Source of the DNA: Macrostomum hystrix
Taxonomy: Eukaryota > Platyhelminthes > Macrostomidae
NCBI GenBank assembly: GCA_950097015.1
Contig: CATNEN010000001.1
Location: forward strand, 5,069,001 to 5,133,000
Reading direction: 5' to 3'
Length of the DNA stretch: 64,000 nt
Part shown: positions 38,801 to 50,400 of the stretch, in pieces
How the letters are laid out: every line of letters begins with the position of its first letter
How positions within the stretch are numbered: the first letter of the stretch is position 1
Notes under the pieces: generated by a model
The model's database searches: none
Told to the model about the DNA's origin: nothing
The model's input: the letters and a program-made list of their open reading frames with translations, nothing else
Position numbers and translations under genes: made by a program

Positions 38801-41800
38801 AGCTTGCCATTCTCTAATTGGCTAGTCATTTAGAGAACAAACCTAGCGGTTATTGTTTAGCGAAATTAATAACTGCGAAAATCGTTTAATTTTTATCATT
38901 GGTTAATCGCTCTACACAGGTGTACCTACGCAATCTGTGGAACAAGAAGATCAAGATAATGACAGACGAACGTTTATCAGCGATGATTGAGAATGCTTAT
39001 TATTCCGTGGCACCGCCTGATGCAGCTTCAAGAAGACTAGCTAATGCTGTCCTGCTGCCGCCGATGATGCAGTTCTTGCAGAGGCTGCTTTTTAAAGAGC
39101 TTTGCAATGCCACCGTGGAGAAGGTAGATCAATATTATCATTGCATTATACTCGTAGATTTCCTGTCCTTTATACTTTTATACTTAAAATCCATAAAACC
39201 CCCCCCTAGATTCTAAATATTATTTAGAATCCGCTAATCTTATCCAAATTGCGATTAATCCCATGCTTATATCCTCATTAAATCCCCATTTAGTCCCATC
39301 CTTAAATCCCCATTTAATCCTATCCTTAAATCCCCATTTAATCCTATCCTTAGTCCCCATTTAATCCTATCTTTAAATCCCCATTTAATCCTATCTTTAA
39401 ATCCCCATTTAGTCCCATCCTTAAATCCCCATTTAATCCTATCTTTAAATCCCCATTTAATCCCATCGTTAAATCGCCGTTAATTTTCTTATTGATTCAT
39501 AATTTAATCTCATACTTAAGTTTTAAAAATCCCATTCTAAATATCCACTAATATCCCATATTTAAATCTTTGAAAAAATCATCTGTACCATCATCAATTA
39601 ACCGCGTCCAAGGTGCTTCGCCTCTGCCTTTGTCTGCCCTGGAACGACCCTGAAGTATCCCAATTCGCTATTCGCTGCTTCACCAGTGTCTGGTGTGTAC
39701 CATATGGCTCTGTGCATTGTCTTGCCTCGGTCCTAGCCGGCCTGGCGCCTTACCAGCAGTCGGCCGCCATAGCCGTTGTTGACAATATCCTCGAAGACAT
39801 TCGCCTAGGCATGGAAATCAACGAGCATCGACTGAATCAACGTAGAGTAGCCTGCGCTAGATACCTTGGCGAGCTGTACAACTACTGCCTAGTTGAAAGT
39901 GGACTAGTGTTCAATACTCTACATTCTTTCCTCTCATTGGGCGTTGATTATTCCGAACCATTGTCGACTGGTCAAACTAATCAACAGAATGCCTATTATC
40001 CATCGTTGGATCCACCCGAGCATCTGTTACGCATTCGTCTAGCCTGTGTACTATTGCAGACTTGCGGTCAGTACTTTGACTCCGGTTCCAATAGGAAACG
40101 ATTGGACGCATTCCTGCTCTATCTGCAGCAGTACTATTGGTGGAAACGTCGTCATCCGATTTGGTCCGACGAAGATCGACCATTTCCGCTGGACATTGAA
40201 TATCTGTACAATGAGACTGTGGAAACTCTTAGGCCAAAGTTTAAGCCCGCGGCTAGCTTTGAAGAGGCCAGAGCTCTTGTGGAGAAACAGGAAAAAGCTT
40301 TTCTAGCTAAATTGGGTTTGTGAAATTATTGTCTGCTTTTTTCTAGTTTATCTACTCCACAATCTACCAATCTAATATACTCCCAAATATTCCACTCTAA
40401 TCTACTCCCCAATCTACCATTCTAATCGACTACCCAATCTACCATTCTAATCTACTCCCCAATCTACCATTTTAAATCTACTCCCCAATCTACCACTCTA
40501 ATCTACTCCCCAATCTACCATTCTGATCTACTCCCCAATCTACTATTCTGATCTACTCCTCAATCTACCACTCTAATCTACTCCCCAATCTACCATTCTG
40601 ATCTACTCCCCAATCTACTATTCTGATCTACTCCCCAATCTACCACTCTAATCTACTACCCAATCTACCATTCTGATCTACTCCCCAATCTACTATTCTG
40701 ATCTACTCGCCAATCTACCACTCTAATCTACTCCCCAATCTACAATTCTAAATCTACTCCCGAATCTACCACTCTAATCTACTACCCAATCTACCACTCT
40801 AATCTACTCCCCAATCTACAATTCTAAATCTACTCCCTAATCTACCACTCTAATCTACTCGCTAATCTACCACTCTAATGTACTCCCCAATCTACCACTC
40901 TAATGTACTCCCCAATCTACCACTCTAATCTACTCCCCAATCTACAATTCTAAATCTACTCCCTAATCTACCACTCTAATCTACTCGCTAATCTACCACT
41001 CTTATCTACTCCCCTATCTACAATTCTAAATCTACTCCCTAATCTACCACTCTAATCTACTCGCTAATCTACCACTAATCTACTCCCCAATCTACAATTC
41101 TAAATCTACTCCCTAATCTACCACTCTAATCTACTCGCTAATCTACCACTCTTATCTACTCCCCTATCTACAATTCTAAATCTACTCCCCCAATCTACCA
41201 TTCTTCCCTAATTAGTAGTTCTACTGTTAATCTAGTCTCTAATATCTCTACTTAGATCAATACTTATTGGTCTAATCTCTATTTATTAATTTGTATCTTC
41301 TCCCGAGTCTGCTCCAATTAATCCCAATCCAATCATCCCCATCAGAGCGCATAGCAACCAAGCTGCAGCAGAGCGAGTTGTCCGGCTCGGCTACTGGTTC
41401 GCATCACCTGCCAGCCATCTCGGAGGATTCAGATCAGCTGGCCGCTCTGAAATCTGGCACCTCGGCTACCGAGGAAGAAGACGATGACGACGAAGCTGAT
41501 CGATTCGACGGAGGCAGCAACACTGAAGACGAAGGCAGAGGCGGCGGCGGCAAACGTCGCGGCGGAGTCGGTAGAAAAGGCGACGAAGACGACGAGGAAA
41601 CCGACGATCATAGCGACGACGACGATGCCAAAGAAAGCGAATCGTCGACAAAGAGGTCGGCTCCGAAACCGGAACTGATGGCCTGTCCGGAGGACGAAGA
41701 ATTTATTCGCGCCTTCGAGCGCACCCTAGTCTTGGAGGCTGGCTCCAGTGGCGTTGGCGTTGGCGGCGTCGTCCCTTCCGTCTCCTCCGTACCAGGAACT

Positions 41801-42582
41801 GAAATCGAGCCGGCTAGTAGCTCGGCAAATAGCGGAGGCACAGTCGCCTTCACGGTGCTGGCGCGCCGCGGCGGGGCTTCTCGTCAACAGCCGGTTGTGC
41901 AATTGCCCGCCGACAGTCGTCTAGCTAGACGATATTTAGCCGCGGCGGAAGCCGACGCCAGGGAGCGCGAGGCGGTTAAACGGGCCACGCTGAGCATCAC
42001 GGAGGCGCAGATGCGGCGAGAGGAGGCCGCAGACGAAGCCGCCGCGGCGGCCGCTATCGCCGACGCCGAGGTGCCGTTTCTGGTTGGGGCTAGGCATCGC
42101 GGCGGCGGTGGCAGCAGCGGCGGCGGCGGCGGTCGCTGGCAGCACCGACAAGTTGGAGGTTCAGGCAGGTTAGTGAAGAACAGATCCTCAGATTGAGTCT
42201 GTCACTCTCCCTAACCGTCAGGTTGAGTCTGTCACTCTCCCTAATCGTCAGGTTGAGTCTGTCACTCTCCCTAATCGTCAGGTTGAGTCTGTCACTCTCC
42301 CTGATCCTCAGATTGAGTCTGTCACTCTTCCAGATCCTCAGATAGAGTCTGTCACTCTCCCAGATCCTCAGATCGAGTCTGTCACTCTTCCAGATCCTCA
42401 GATTGAATCTGTCACTCTCCCAGATCCTCAGATCGAGTCTGTCACTCTCCCAGATCCTCAGATTGAATCTGTCACTCTCCCAGATCCTCAGATCGAGTCT
42501 GTCACTCTCCCAGATCGTCAGAATCAAATTATTAAACTACTCTATATAAAGTCAGTATTTTTCTAATTTTAGGCACTTCTAA
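19664..42582 (+). CDS. UPF2: Regulator of nonsense transcripts 2 (11 exons)
   Basis: UPF2 bridges UPF3 at the exon junction complex to the UPF1 helicase in nonsense-mediated mRNA decay. Exons: 19664-19739, 19818-19882, 19961-20119, 20603-21356, 36256-36569, 36680-37333, 38163-38342, 38920-39123, 39613-40315, 41346-42168, 42573-42582. The sum is 3942 nt, in frame, giving 1313 aa (human 1272). MIF4G-1 (~88-345) begins DSSLKRNTAFVKKL. MIF4G-2 (~577-755) has LINRDMIDKAA and DLLPFYARLAAVL. MIF4G-3 (~775-1030) has VVDNILEDIRLGMEINEHR and YPSLDPPEHLLRIRLACVL. An acidic linker follows, then the UPF1-binding region PEDEEFIRAFERTLVL. Poly-Q runs lie at ~183-195 and ~551-557. The exon 5 acceptor (GGTTTAAAAG) is weak but is the only local AG preserving phase and homology. 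The last exon adds HF and stop. Without that splice, the ORF would end at 42196 instead. Confidence 0.95.
20183..20572. repeat. 54-57-bp repeat in UPF2 intron 3
   Basis: About seven copies of a unit containing GGAGTTTTATCGGGGGTGTT and a C-rich stretch. All unit lengths are multiples of three, so the + strand is open for 130 codons in the same frame as the flanking exons, bounded by stops at 20180-20182 and 20573-20575. Clean splice sites and homology across exons 3-4 argue that it is intron. Confidence 0.9.
21380..36190. repeat. 25-bp satellite array with higher-order structure, UPF2 intron 4
   Basis: About 590 copies of a 25-bp unit containing TGAGATTATCTTTGACAGTA fill almost all of a 14.9-kb intron. 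Units near the donor are degenerate, and the interior is highly homogeneous. Rare variants recur at fixed distance: ATCTTCGACAG at about 21631, 23485, 25339, 27118, 28972, 30826, 32605 and 34459. A GATC-containing 27-bp unit recurs in pairs. The higher-order period is 1854 bp (74 units), with two 1779-bp copies. The last part (about 35.64-36.18 kb) is a plain run of one unit type. Confidence 0.97.
37345..38100. repeat. 22-bp irregular minisatellite in UPF2 intron 6
   Basis: A pyrimidine-rich array with a unit like GTCAGTCTTTGTCTCTTGTC. It is degenerate on the left, starting within a dozen bases of the exon 6 donor, and regular at about 37.86-38.06 kb. Three overlapping long + frames through it are products of the repeat. 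Confidence 0.88.
38347..38835. repeat. 35-bp minisatellite in UPF2 intron 7
   Basis: About 13 copies of a unit containing GCTTGCCATTCTCTGATTGG. The first recognisable unit starts only a few bases after the exon 7 donor (AAGGTAGGC). Confidence 0.93.
39255..39485. repeat. 24-bp minisatellite in UPF2 intron 8
   Basis: About nine copies of a unit containing AAATCCCCATTTAATCCTAT, alternating CCTATC and CCCATC endings. Confidence 0.9.
40345..41215. repeat. 25-bp minisatellite in UPF2 intron 9
   Basis: About 35 copies of a unit with CTACTCCCCAATCTACCATT and many point variants. The same unit forms a second, more homogeneous array at 46655-47900 in a protocadherin intron. Confidence 0.94.
42180..42525. 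repeat. 30-bp minisatellite in UPF2 intron 10
   Basis: About 11 copies of a unit with CAGATCCTCAGATTGAGTCT, starting 12 bases after the exon 10 donor CAGGTTAGT. It is open on the minus strand because 30 is a multiple of three. Confidence 0.93.
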
Positions 42583-43015
42583 GAAGAACAAGATTTAAGC
42601 AAAACAGCTTCACAATGACCTGGTCAGGCTGTCAACTTAAATTAAAACTTATCCGTCATTATTGACTAATTGTTCCGTTTCATTATTTTCTTGTTTAACA
42701 AACTCCTTACCTTAAATTCTTCTAATTATATCCTCTGTGTTTTTTGTAGATGACCATGATTGTCAAGGGTTTGTTGTTGTTTGTAAATAATCTAAACTTT
42801 CATATTTCATTTCTGTTATGCTATATTTCATCTTTATCAATTGTGAATTTCCTTATCTATCTGTTTAAATTTGAGTTTTACGCCAGCCATGCTACTCTTA
42901 TAAGCTTGTTTAAATTTAAATTATCTAATATAGAAATACACTTGTGCAGAATAATCTGTTATTATCATTTTCAATTCATTAATATCGCTTTTAAATTATC
43001 TACTTGTCTTTATCG
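42583..43015. other. UPF2 3' flank, AT-rich
   Basis: Presumed 3' UTR and intergenic DNA. A weak polyadenylation-like ATTAAA is at 42641-42646, about 60 bp after the proposed stop. A canonical + strand AATAAA occurs only at about 43872. No ORF is supported. Confidence 0.4.
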
Positions 43016-43019
43016 TGAT

Positions 43020-43690
43020 TTTTTGGCTGGAGAACTTGCTGGAAGATTAGCTGGATAAACTGCTGGAATACTGGCTGGAGAACTTGCTGGAAGATTGGCT
43101 GGAGAACTTGCTGGAAGTTTTGCTGAAGAACTTGCTGGAATACTGGCTGGTGAACTTGCTGGAAGATTGGCTGGAGAACTTGCTGGAAGATTGGCTGGAG
43201 AACTTGCTGGAAGATTGGCTGGAGAACTTGCTGGAAGATTGGCTGGAGAACTTGCTGGAAGATTGGCTGGAGAACTTGCTGGAAGATTGGCTGGAGAACT
43301 TGCTGGAAGTTTTGCTGAAGAACTTGCTGGAAAACTGGCTGGTGAACTTGCTGGAAGATTGGCTGGAGAACTTGCTGGAAGATTGGCTGGAAGTTTTGCT
43401 GAAGAACTTGCTGGAATACTGGCTGGAGAACTTGCTGGAAGATTGGCTGGAGAATTTGCTGGAAGATTGGCTGGAGAACTTGCTGGAAGTTTTGCTGAAG
43501 AACTTGCTGGAATACTGGCTGGTGAACTTGCTGGAAGATTGGCTGGAGAACTTGCTGGAATACTAGCTGGAGAACTTGCTGGAATACTGGCTGGAGAACT
43601 TGCTGGAATACTAGCTGGAGAACTTGCTGGAAGATTGGCTGGAGAACTTGCTGGAAGACTGGCTGGTGAACTTGCTGGAAGATCATCTTT
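43020..43690. repeat. 24-bp minisatellite between UPF2 and the protocadherin
   Basis: About 28 copies of a unit containing GGAGAACTTGCTGGAAGATT. Several frames on both strands stay open (AGELAGRL and LEDWLENL on +, FQQVLQPI on -). No frame has a start, splice or homology context that would make it a gene. Confidence 0.94.
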
Positions 43691-43804
43691 ATGATGTAAG
43701 GGCTAGAAGATGAACTAAACGAAGATTCAGTCAAAAAAATAAAACAATTGTTCAAATTAACTCGCAGTATGGCAGCTACTATTACGAGAAGATAAAGCAA
43801 GACA

Positions 43805-43810
43805 TTTATT
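43805..43810 (-). terminator. Candidate polyadenylation signal for the protocadherin
   Basis: AATAAA on the minus strand, about 640 nt beyond the protocadherin stop. If it is used, the 30-bp array at 43965-44340 would lie in the 3' UTR. Confidence 0.3.
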
Positions 43811-43964
43811 TACTATGTTCAGATTAGTTGCTGTGAGCATCCGAAAGAAAACAAAGCTCAGAAAAAGAACGAATAAAGCGAAAGCAAGTTTACTTAATTA
43901 CTCGATTCTCTACTGCTAGATATTTTAAAGGGGTAGATTGTCCAATAATCCTCAATTAAGCATC

Positions 43965-44340
43965 CCAGATCCTCATTCTCATATTGCTGTCACTAATATC
44001 CCAGATCCTCATATTGCTGTCACCAACATCCCAGATCCTCATTGCTGTCACTAGCATCCCAGATCCTCAGATTGCTGTCACTAGCATCCCAGATCCTCAG
44101 ATTGCTGTCACTAATATCCCAGATCCTCATATTGCTGTCACCAACATCCCAGATCCTCAGATTGCTGTCACTAACAGCCCAGATCCTCATATTGCTGTCA
44201 CTAGCATCCCAGATCCTCAGATTACTGTCACCAACATCCCAGATCCTCAGATTGCTGTCACCAACATCCCAGATCCTCATATTGCTGTCACCAACATCCC
44301 AGATCCTCATATTGTTGTCACTAACAGCCCAGATCATTAT
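43965..44340. repeat. 30-bp minisatellite near the protocadherin 3' end
   Basis: About 12 copies of a unit with CCCAGATCCTCAGATTGCTG and a TGTCACTA segment. It shares the CAGATCCTCAGATTG core with the UPF2 intron 10 array and with the arrays at 60.2 and 62-63 kb. Confidence 0.93.
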
Positions 44341-44447
44341 TGCCAGGCACGCAGTGGACTTATAGGAAACAATTCAGAAATGCACGGAATTATGAAGTGT
44401 GTCAATAATTGTTTCAAATCAGTTGGACTTGATTGATGTCAAATTCG

Positions 44448-47400
44448 TCAAACAAAGCTGACAGTGAAGTATGGCGACTTTCCGTCGCCGCCGGCTGCTG
44501 TCGAAGACTGCGACGGTCGACGCTTTGAGTCGATCATTATTTTTCGATGAGCTGGCGGACCAGCTTCGCCGGCTGGATAACGAAATGTCATGTAGGTGTT
44601 CTGCACCTCGGCGGATGCCTGCTGTTGACTGCTTGGAGGTAGGACTGTCTGGTAGGTGTGCTGCTGCTGCTTCTGCTGCTGCTGCTGCTGCTGATGCTGC
44701 ACCGGTCGCCTCGATGTGGCAACGCCGCTGTCTTCGCTGCCGTAGCAGTTGCCTTTGAGAGCTAGAAAGTTTTGATATTTTTTATGTTAACGAGACAATA
44801 TTTTGTGGAACTTCTACTATGAGTAGAGCAGTATGAACATGTTAATTCACTCACGCATTCGACACTCCAAGTCGGTTTCTAGCAGGGAATTTCCGACCTG
44901 CGTTTGCATCTGCTCGGCTGCCACCGAAGCGTTGCCATACTTACCATATCGATTGCGACCCTAAATTAATTCAATTGGGGAGTATAAAATGGGTTTTTAT
45001 ATTCACTCGTATTTTACTAGCAAGTGTGCAAAGCCATTTATGACAATGCATTTTTTGTTGAAAATTAATTTTTATGCAAATTATGGGAAAAATTTGCGCT
45101 ATAATTCTTGACTGAAAAAAAGTTTTAAATGTTCTCCGCATCTTATTTATACATCAATCTCACTCTAATCTATCCACCAATCGCACTCTAATCTATCCAT
45201 CAATCTCACCCTAATCTATCCATCAATCTCACCCTAATCTATCCATCAATCTCACCCTAATATATCCATCAATCTCACTCTCACTCACTTTCAATCTATC
45301 CACTAATCTCACCCTAATCTATCGATCAATCTCACCCAAATCTATCAACCAATCTCACTCTAATCTATCAACCAATCTCACTCTAATCTATCAATCAATC
45401 TCACTCTAATCTATCAACCAATCTCACTCTAATCTATCAATCAATCTCACTCTAATCTATCAACCAATCTCACTCTAATCTATCAACCAATCTCACTCTA
45501 ATCTATCAATCAATCTCACTCTAATCTATCAACCAATCTCACTCTAATCTATCAATCAATCTCACTCTAATCTATCAACCAATCTCACTCTAATCTATCC
45601 ACCAATCTCACCCTAATCTATCATAGAAAATCATTGTCATTATAAATATCGATTGAAAGTACAAAACTTGAAATATTTCTTCTGGCTCTGACTTCCGGAC
45701 AATGTGCAGGCATAGAATTTCATAAAATAACGAAAAACGAACATCTGACGAAACACGGCCTTCCTATATTATTCGATATGCCGCCCCTAGCAACAAAAAA
45801 GTTATTTGTAGTAGGGCTATAATTACGCTGTGCTGGAAATTTATAACAGTCTATTGCTAAATGAATTGTCGTCAGTTGTGCCGACAGTCGCGTGTGCGAA
45901 TCCCTTTGCCAAAAAACTAACATACAACACACTCAACCGCGTGGTGTATGGCCAAAAAAAGTAATTGGGTTTTTTATGATGCTTGAAAAATCTTGGACAA
46001 AAAACTTGTGTTTCTTGCTTCGTTATTCTTTATGATGAACACCTGTGAGGTTTTTTTTTGCAAAAATTTGGTTTCAGAAATTTAGATAAAAGGTTTTTTA
46101 CTTTAACGGGTTTAGATATTTGTAGGTGACAAAAAATATTTTATTTTTTCCTAGATCTACTACTACTAGGTATACGACTAATCTATTTTATATTCTTAGA
46201 AATCTAATCGACCAACTTGTTAAGCAAATTTATTTTTACCATGCCGCCAAGCACGGTTTGACGTCCAAGCTGCTGCTGCTGCTGCTGCTGTCCAGCCCCC
46301 AGCAACACGCTGTCCATACTTGGCGATGTTAAAACTCCGCCGGAAATTTTCAAATCTCGTCTAGCTGACATGGGGCAAGAATTTTTTGGAACAAATCCGC
46401 CGCCAACGCGATTATCGTCTCCAGCTTCGGCCATAGAATTGACCGATTCGTTTGAGTCGCGTCTCACTCTCGGCTGAGTCTGATAGTTTAACTGAGCAGT
46501 TGAGACTGAAGCCTTTGGGACTAGCAGTATTCGACCACCTGGTTAGAGTTCAGAAGGTCGGATTGGGACTCATGTGATTAAGGACATCATTATAAAATAT
46601 ATTTAACTACCTTTGACCTAACAATACAACGAATATTCTTCCTTCTGTCTACTTCTTATCTGCCATTCTAATCAACAATCTACCATTCTAATCTACTCCC
46701 CAATCTACCATTCTAATCTACTCCCCAATCTACCATTCTAATCTACTCCCCAATCTACCATTCTTATCTACTCCCCAATCTACCATTCTAATCTACTCCC
46801 CAATCTACCATTCTAATCTACTCCCCAATCTACCATTCTAATCTACTCCCCAATCTACCATTCTAATCAACAATCTACCATTCTAATCTACTCCCCAATC
46901 TACCATTCTAATCTACTCCCCAATCTACCATTCTAATCTACTCCCCAATCTACCATTCTAATCAACAATCTACCATTCTAATCAACAATCTACCATTCTA
47001 ATCAACAATCTACCATTCTAATCAACAATCTACCATTCTAATCAACAATCTACCACTCTAATCTACTCCCCAATCTACCATTCTAATCAACAATCTACCA
47101 TTCTAATCTACTCCCCAATCTACCATTCTAATCTACTCCCCAATCTACCATTCTAATCTACTCCCCAATCTACCATTCTAATCTACTCCCCAATCTACCA
47201 TTCTAATCTACTCCCCAATCTACCATTCTAATCTACTCCCCAATCTACCATTCTAATCTACTCCCCAATCTACCATTCTAATCTACTCCCCAATCTACCA
47301 TTCTAATCTACTCCCCAATCTACCATTCTAATCTACTCCCCAATCTACCATTCTAATCTACTCCCCAATCTACCATTCTAATCTACTCCCCAATCTACCA

Positions 47401-50400
47401 TTCTAATCTACTCCCCAATCTACCATTCTAATCTACTCCCCAATCTACCATTCTAATCTACTCCCCAATCTACCATTCTAATCTACTCCCCGATCTACCA
47501 CTCTAATCTACTCCCCAATCTACCATTCTAATCTACTCGCCAATCTACCACTCTTATCTACTCCCCAATCTACCACTCTTATCTACTCGCCAATCTACCA
47601 CTCTTATCTACTCCCTAATCTACCACTCTTATCTACTCGCCAATCTACCACTCTTATCTACTCGCCAATCTACCACTCTTATCTACTCGCCAATCTACCA
47701 CTCTTATCTACTCGCCAATCTACCACTCTTATCTACTCCCCAATCTACCACTCTTTAATTATCTACTCCCCAATCTACCACTCTTATCTACTCGCCAATC
47801 TACCACTCTTATCTACTCGCCAATCTACCACTCTTATCTACTCGCCAATCTACCACTCTTATCTACTCCCTAATCTACCACTCTAATATATTCTATTCTC
47901 TACCATTTTAATCTATTTTTTTCACAAATCTTATCTATTAGATTTATTTGCTCATATAGTCTTTGTAATATTTTTAAATGCATTTTGGATTGATTTTTTA
48001 TTTCTGTTGTCTTTAAATAATTTAATGGCAACTTCACCTTTATTGTTATTGTCCAACAAATTTCTTGTGTAATAACAAAATTAATATTACATGGTAATGA
48101 TCATGAGAATCTGATTCTCTACATGCAAACGTAGTATTATATTTCATCAGAAATACTTTTCGCTACTTTATTATCAATCCAAGTTTATTTAATCAAGCCA
48201 ACTTTCTCTTACATTTTGTTATATCCTCTCTGTACGGAAAAGGTTTCTATTTTTTAGTGAAAAGGCGTTTGATTTTGTTTAACTGAATAAATTTTCAGCT
48301 TAGTCGTTAGACGTTACAAAGCCCAGGGCAGTTTATTAATGTGTCCTAGTTAAACAGAACACTTGATTCTGATTGGTTAACGTTCACCCAGCTGTTAAAT
48401 GGGTACCAGCATGGGCTTGGGTGTGGCGTCCCCCAGTCCATGGACTGAACATCCGTACGCAGCTTTTTGAAGCGGCTGTGCCACTGACTGCGATCTGGCC
48501 CAAAGCTATAGGGCTAGATATTATTTCTACTCTATTTATAGCATCTACTCAAAATCTAATCTGCTCAAATAACTATTATAGAAGCAACAAACAACAGTTG
48601 ATGCGACCAGCACACGCAATAAACATTATAGCTCTGTGACTCGGTGACAAGAAATCTAAATATGATCCGAAAATGACACACGAAAAGTCAAACTGTTTCT
48701 TTCCTCCTCCGCCTGAGAAGCGTCATTTTTTTCTCTTTCCTTTCGCATCATTCGAAATCAGATCCTTAAAAACCAGATCCCAACCTCATCTGTGTATGGT
48801 GTTTGAGTCGGAATTAAAATTTGTGCTCAGAACAGGCGTATCACGCAATCAAACTCCGGGGAGAAAATCACTGGCGAAACAGAATTCGAGGAATCGTGAT
48901 TAATATCGAGGAATTTCTTTTGGGAAAAATCACAGCCACTCACTCAGCGGTTGAGATAACATCATACAGGTGGGGTTGAATTGAAGTGTCAAAGCCCTAT
49001 GAGATCTTAGAAACGATAGTCGCAGCGCGTTTGGTATATCAAATTACTCACGACTAATAATTTCCCCTTTACCCACAACCTCACGTTAGTTTTTTTGCTG
49101 AAATGATGCTTGGTGAAGGAATGAAAGCAAAATTGAAGCGAGTTAATCGGCATTGTTCTGGATCTAGAAGCTGGAAAATTAACATATTCTATCAGGTATC
49201 TTACAGTTCGAAGAGGGATCTAAATTAATAATATCTAAAATGCATTAAATTTGTTTGCAGTCATCTCCCATTCGAATCTATAATTATGTATCCTACATTT
49301 TACTGTGTTTTGCATGATAACATTACTGTTTTTTTTCAAAGTCGGAAAGCTGACACTTTTGTTGACTCACAATAGAAAAAACCAATTCGGATGGAGTTAT
49401 ACGAAAAAGTGAATCTCTATAGAGAATACAAAACATAAAACATACGCAAAAAATAACTGCTTTTGTCTTGTTGGAAATTTTGCCGCTTCTATTGAAATCT
49501 AGACTTGTTGATTAATTGTCTAACAACAAAAGGTGTGCACGACGAATTCAATAAAATACTTTTTTTTAAACAATCACGGTGTTAAATTTGTTTTGCAAAG
49601 TGCCTTTGTTTTAAAACGTGACGTTTCACTCCAGTAGTTCATGAGCGATATAACAAAAAAAAATCAAGCTCCTTTTTGAAGCGATATCTATCGGATATAG
49701 ATAAATAAATGAATAGGGCCTTTTGAAACTACTAGAACCTTCTATCTCAGACCCATAATTGCGTAGAACTTCCATGGTTTGAAACAAAAATCAGTCTTTG
49801 TAAGACGACATGAAAAAAACACGATCTTTCGATATAGTTGGAGAACTTAACAATCTGCAGACGAAAAGGAATGGGACTTTGTGTCAAAGAAACCCTTTTA
49901 AGCGAGCCAAAAACTGAGGAGAATTGCTATGATTGATTTGACAGCCAGCCTTCGCGTTGTAGGTGCAGTGGAGCTTGCAGAAAACAAAATTTACTAAAGG
50001 GGGTTGGATAGCTAGTCCTATATACTAAACTGCCGAGGGGCACGTATCCATGGCTTGGAAATGCAATTTTCCCTATATACCCTCGACTCGGGTTGCTATA
50101 ATTTTGGAAAGTTAGAAGGGGGCAGAACCGATATTTTCACACTTTATCTCTCTTACTCTCTGTTTTCCTCATCAGATTTCCCATTTAAACACAATCATAT
50201 CTCATAGTGGCTTATATCTGCAAAACAGCTTTAGCGCCGAATCTTTGTTTTGACGAAAACATCCCTCATCCTTGACTCCCCATCCCCCTGTTGCAAACCA
50301 TTCGCCACTCCATCATTTTCATAACCCAAGGCCCTATAGCTGCTGTTTCTTTGTCTCTAGTAATCTGCGCTAGTAAATTGGGTGCCGCCAACACAAAAGC

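Noticed and set aside
41429-42151. Minus-strand and alternate-frame ORFs over UPF2 exon 10
   Set aside because: They reflect low-complexity acidic and glycine-rich coding sequence. The UPF2 frame has homology and correct splice phases.
43000-43800. Leu/Ala/Gly-rich and Gln-rich repeat proteins
   Set aside because: Several frames on both strands of a 24-bp array, with no signal peptide, splice context or recognisable family.
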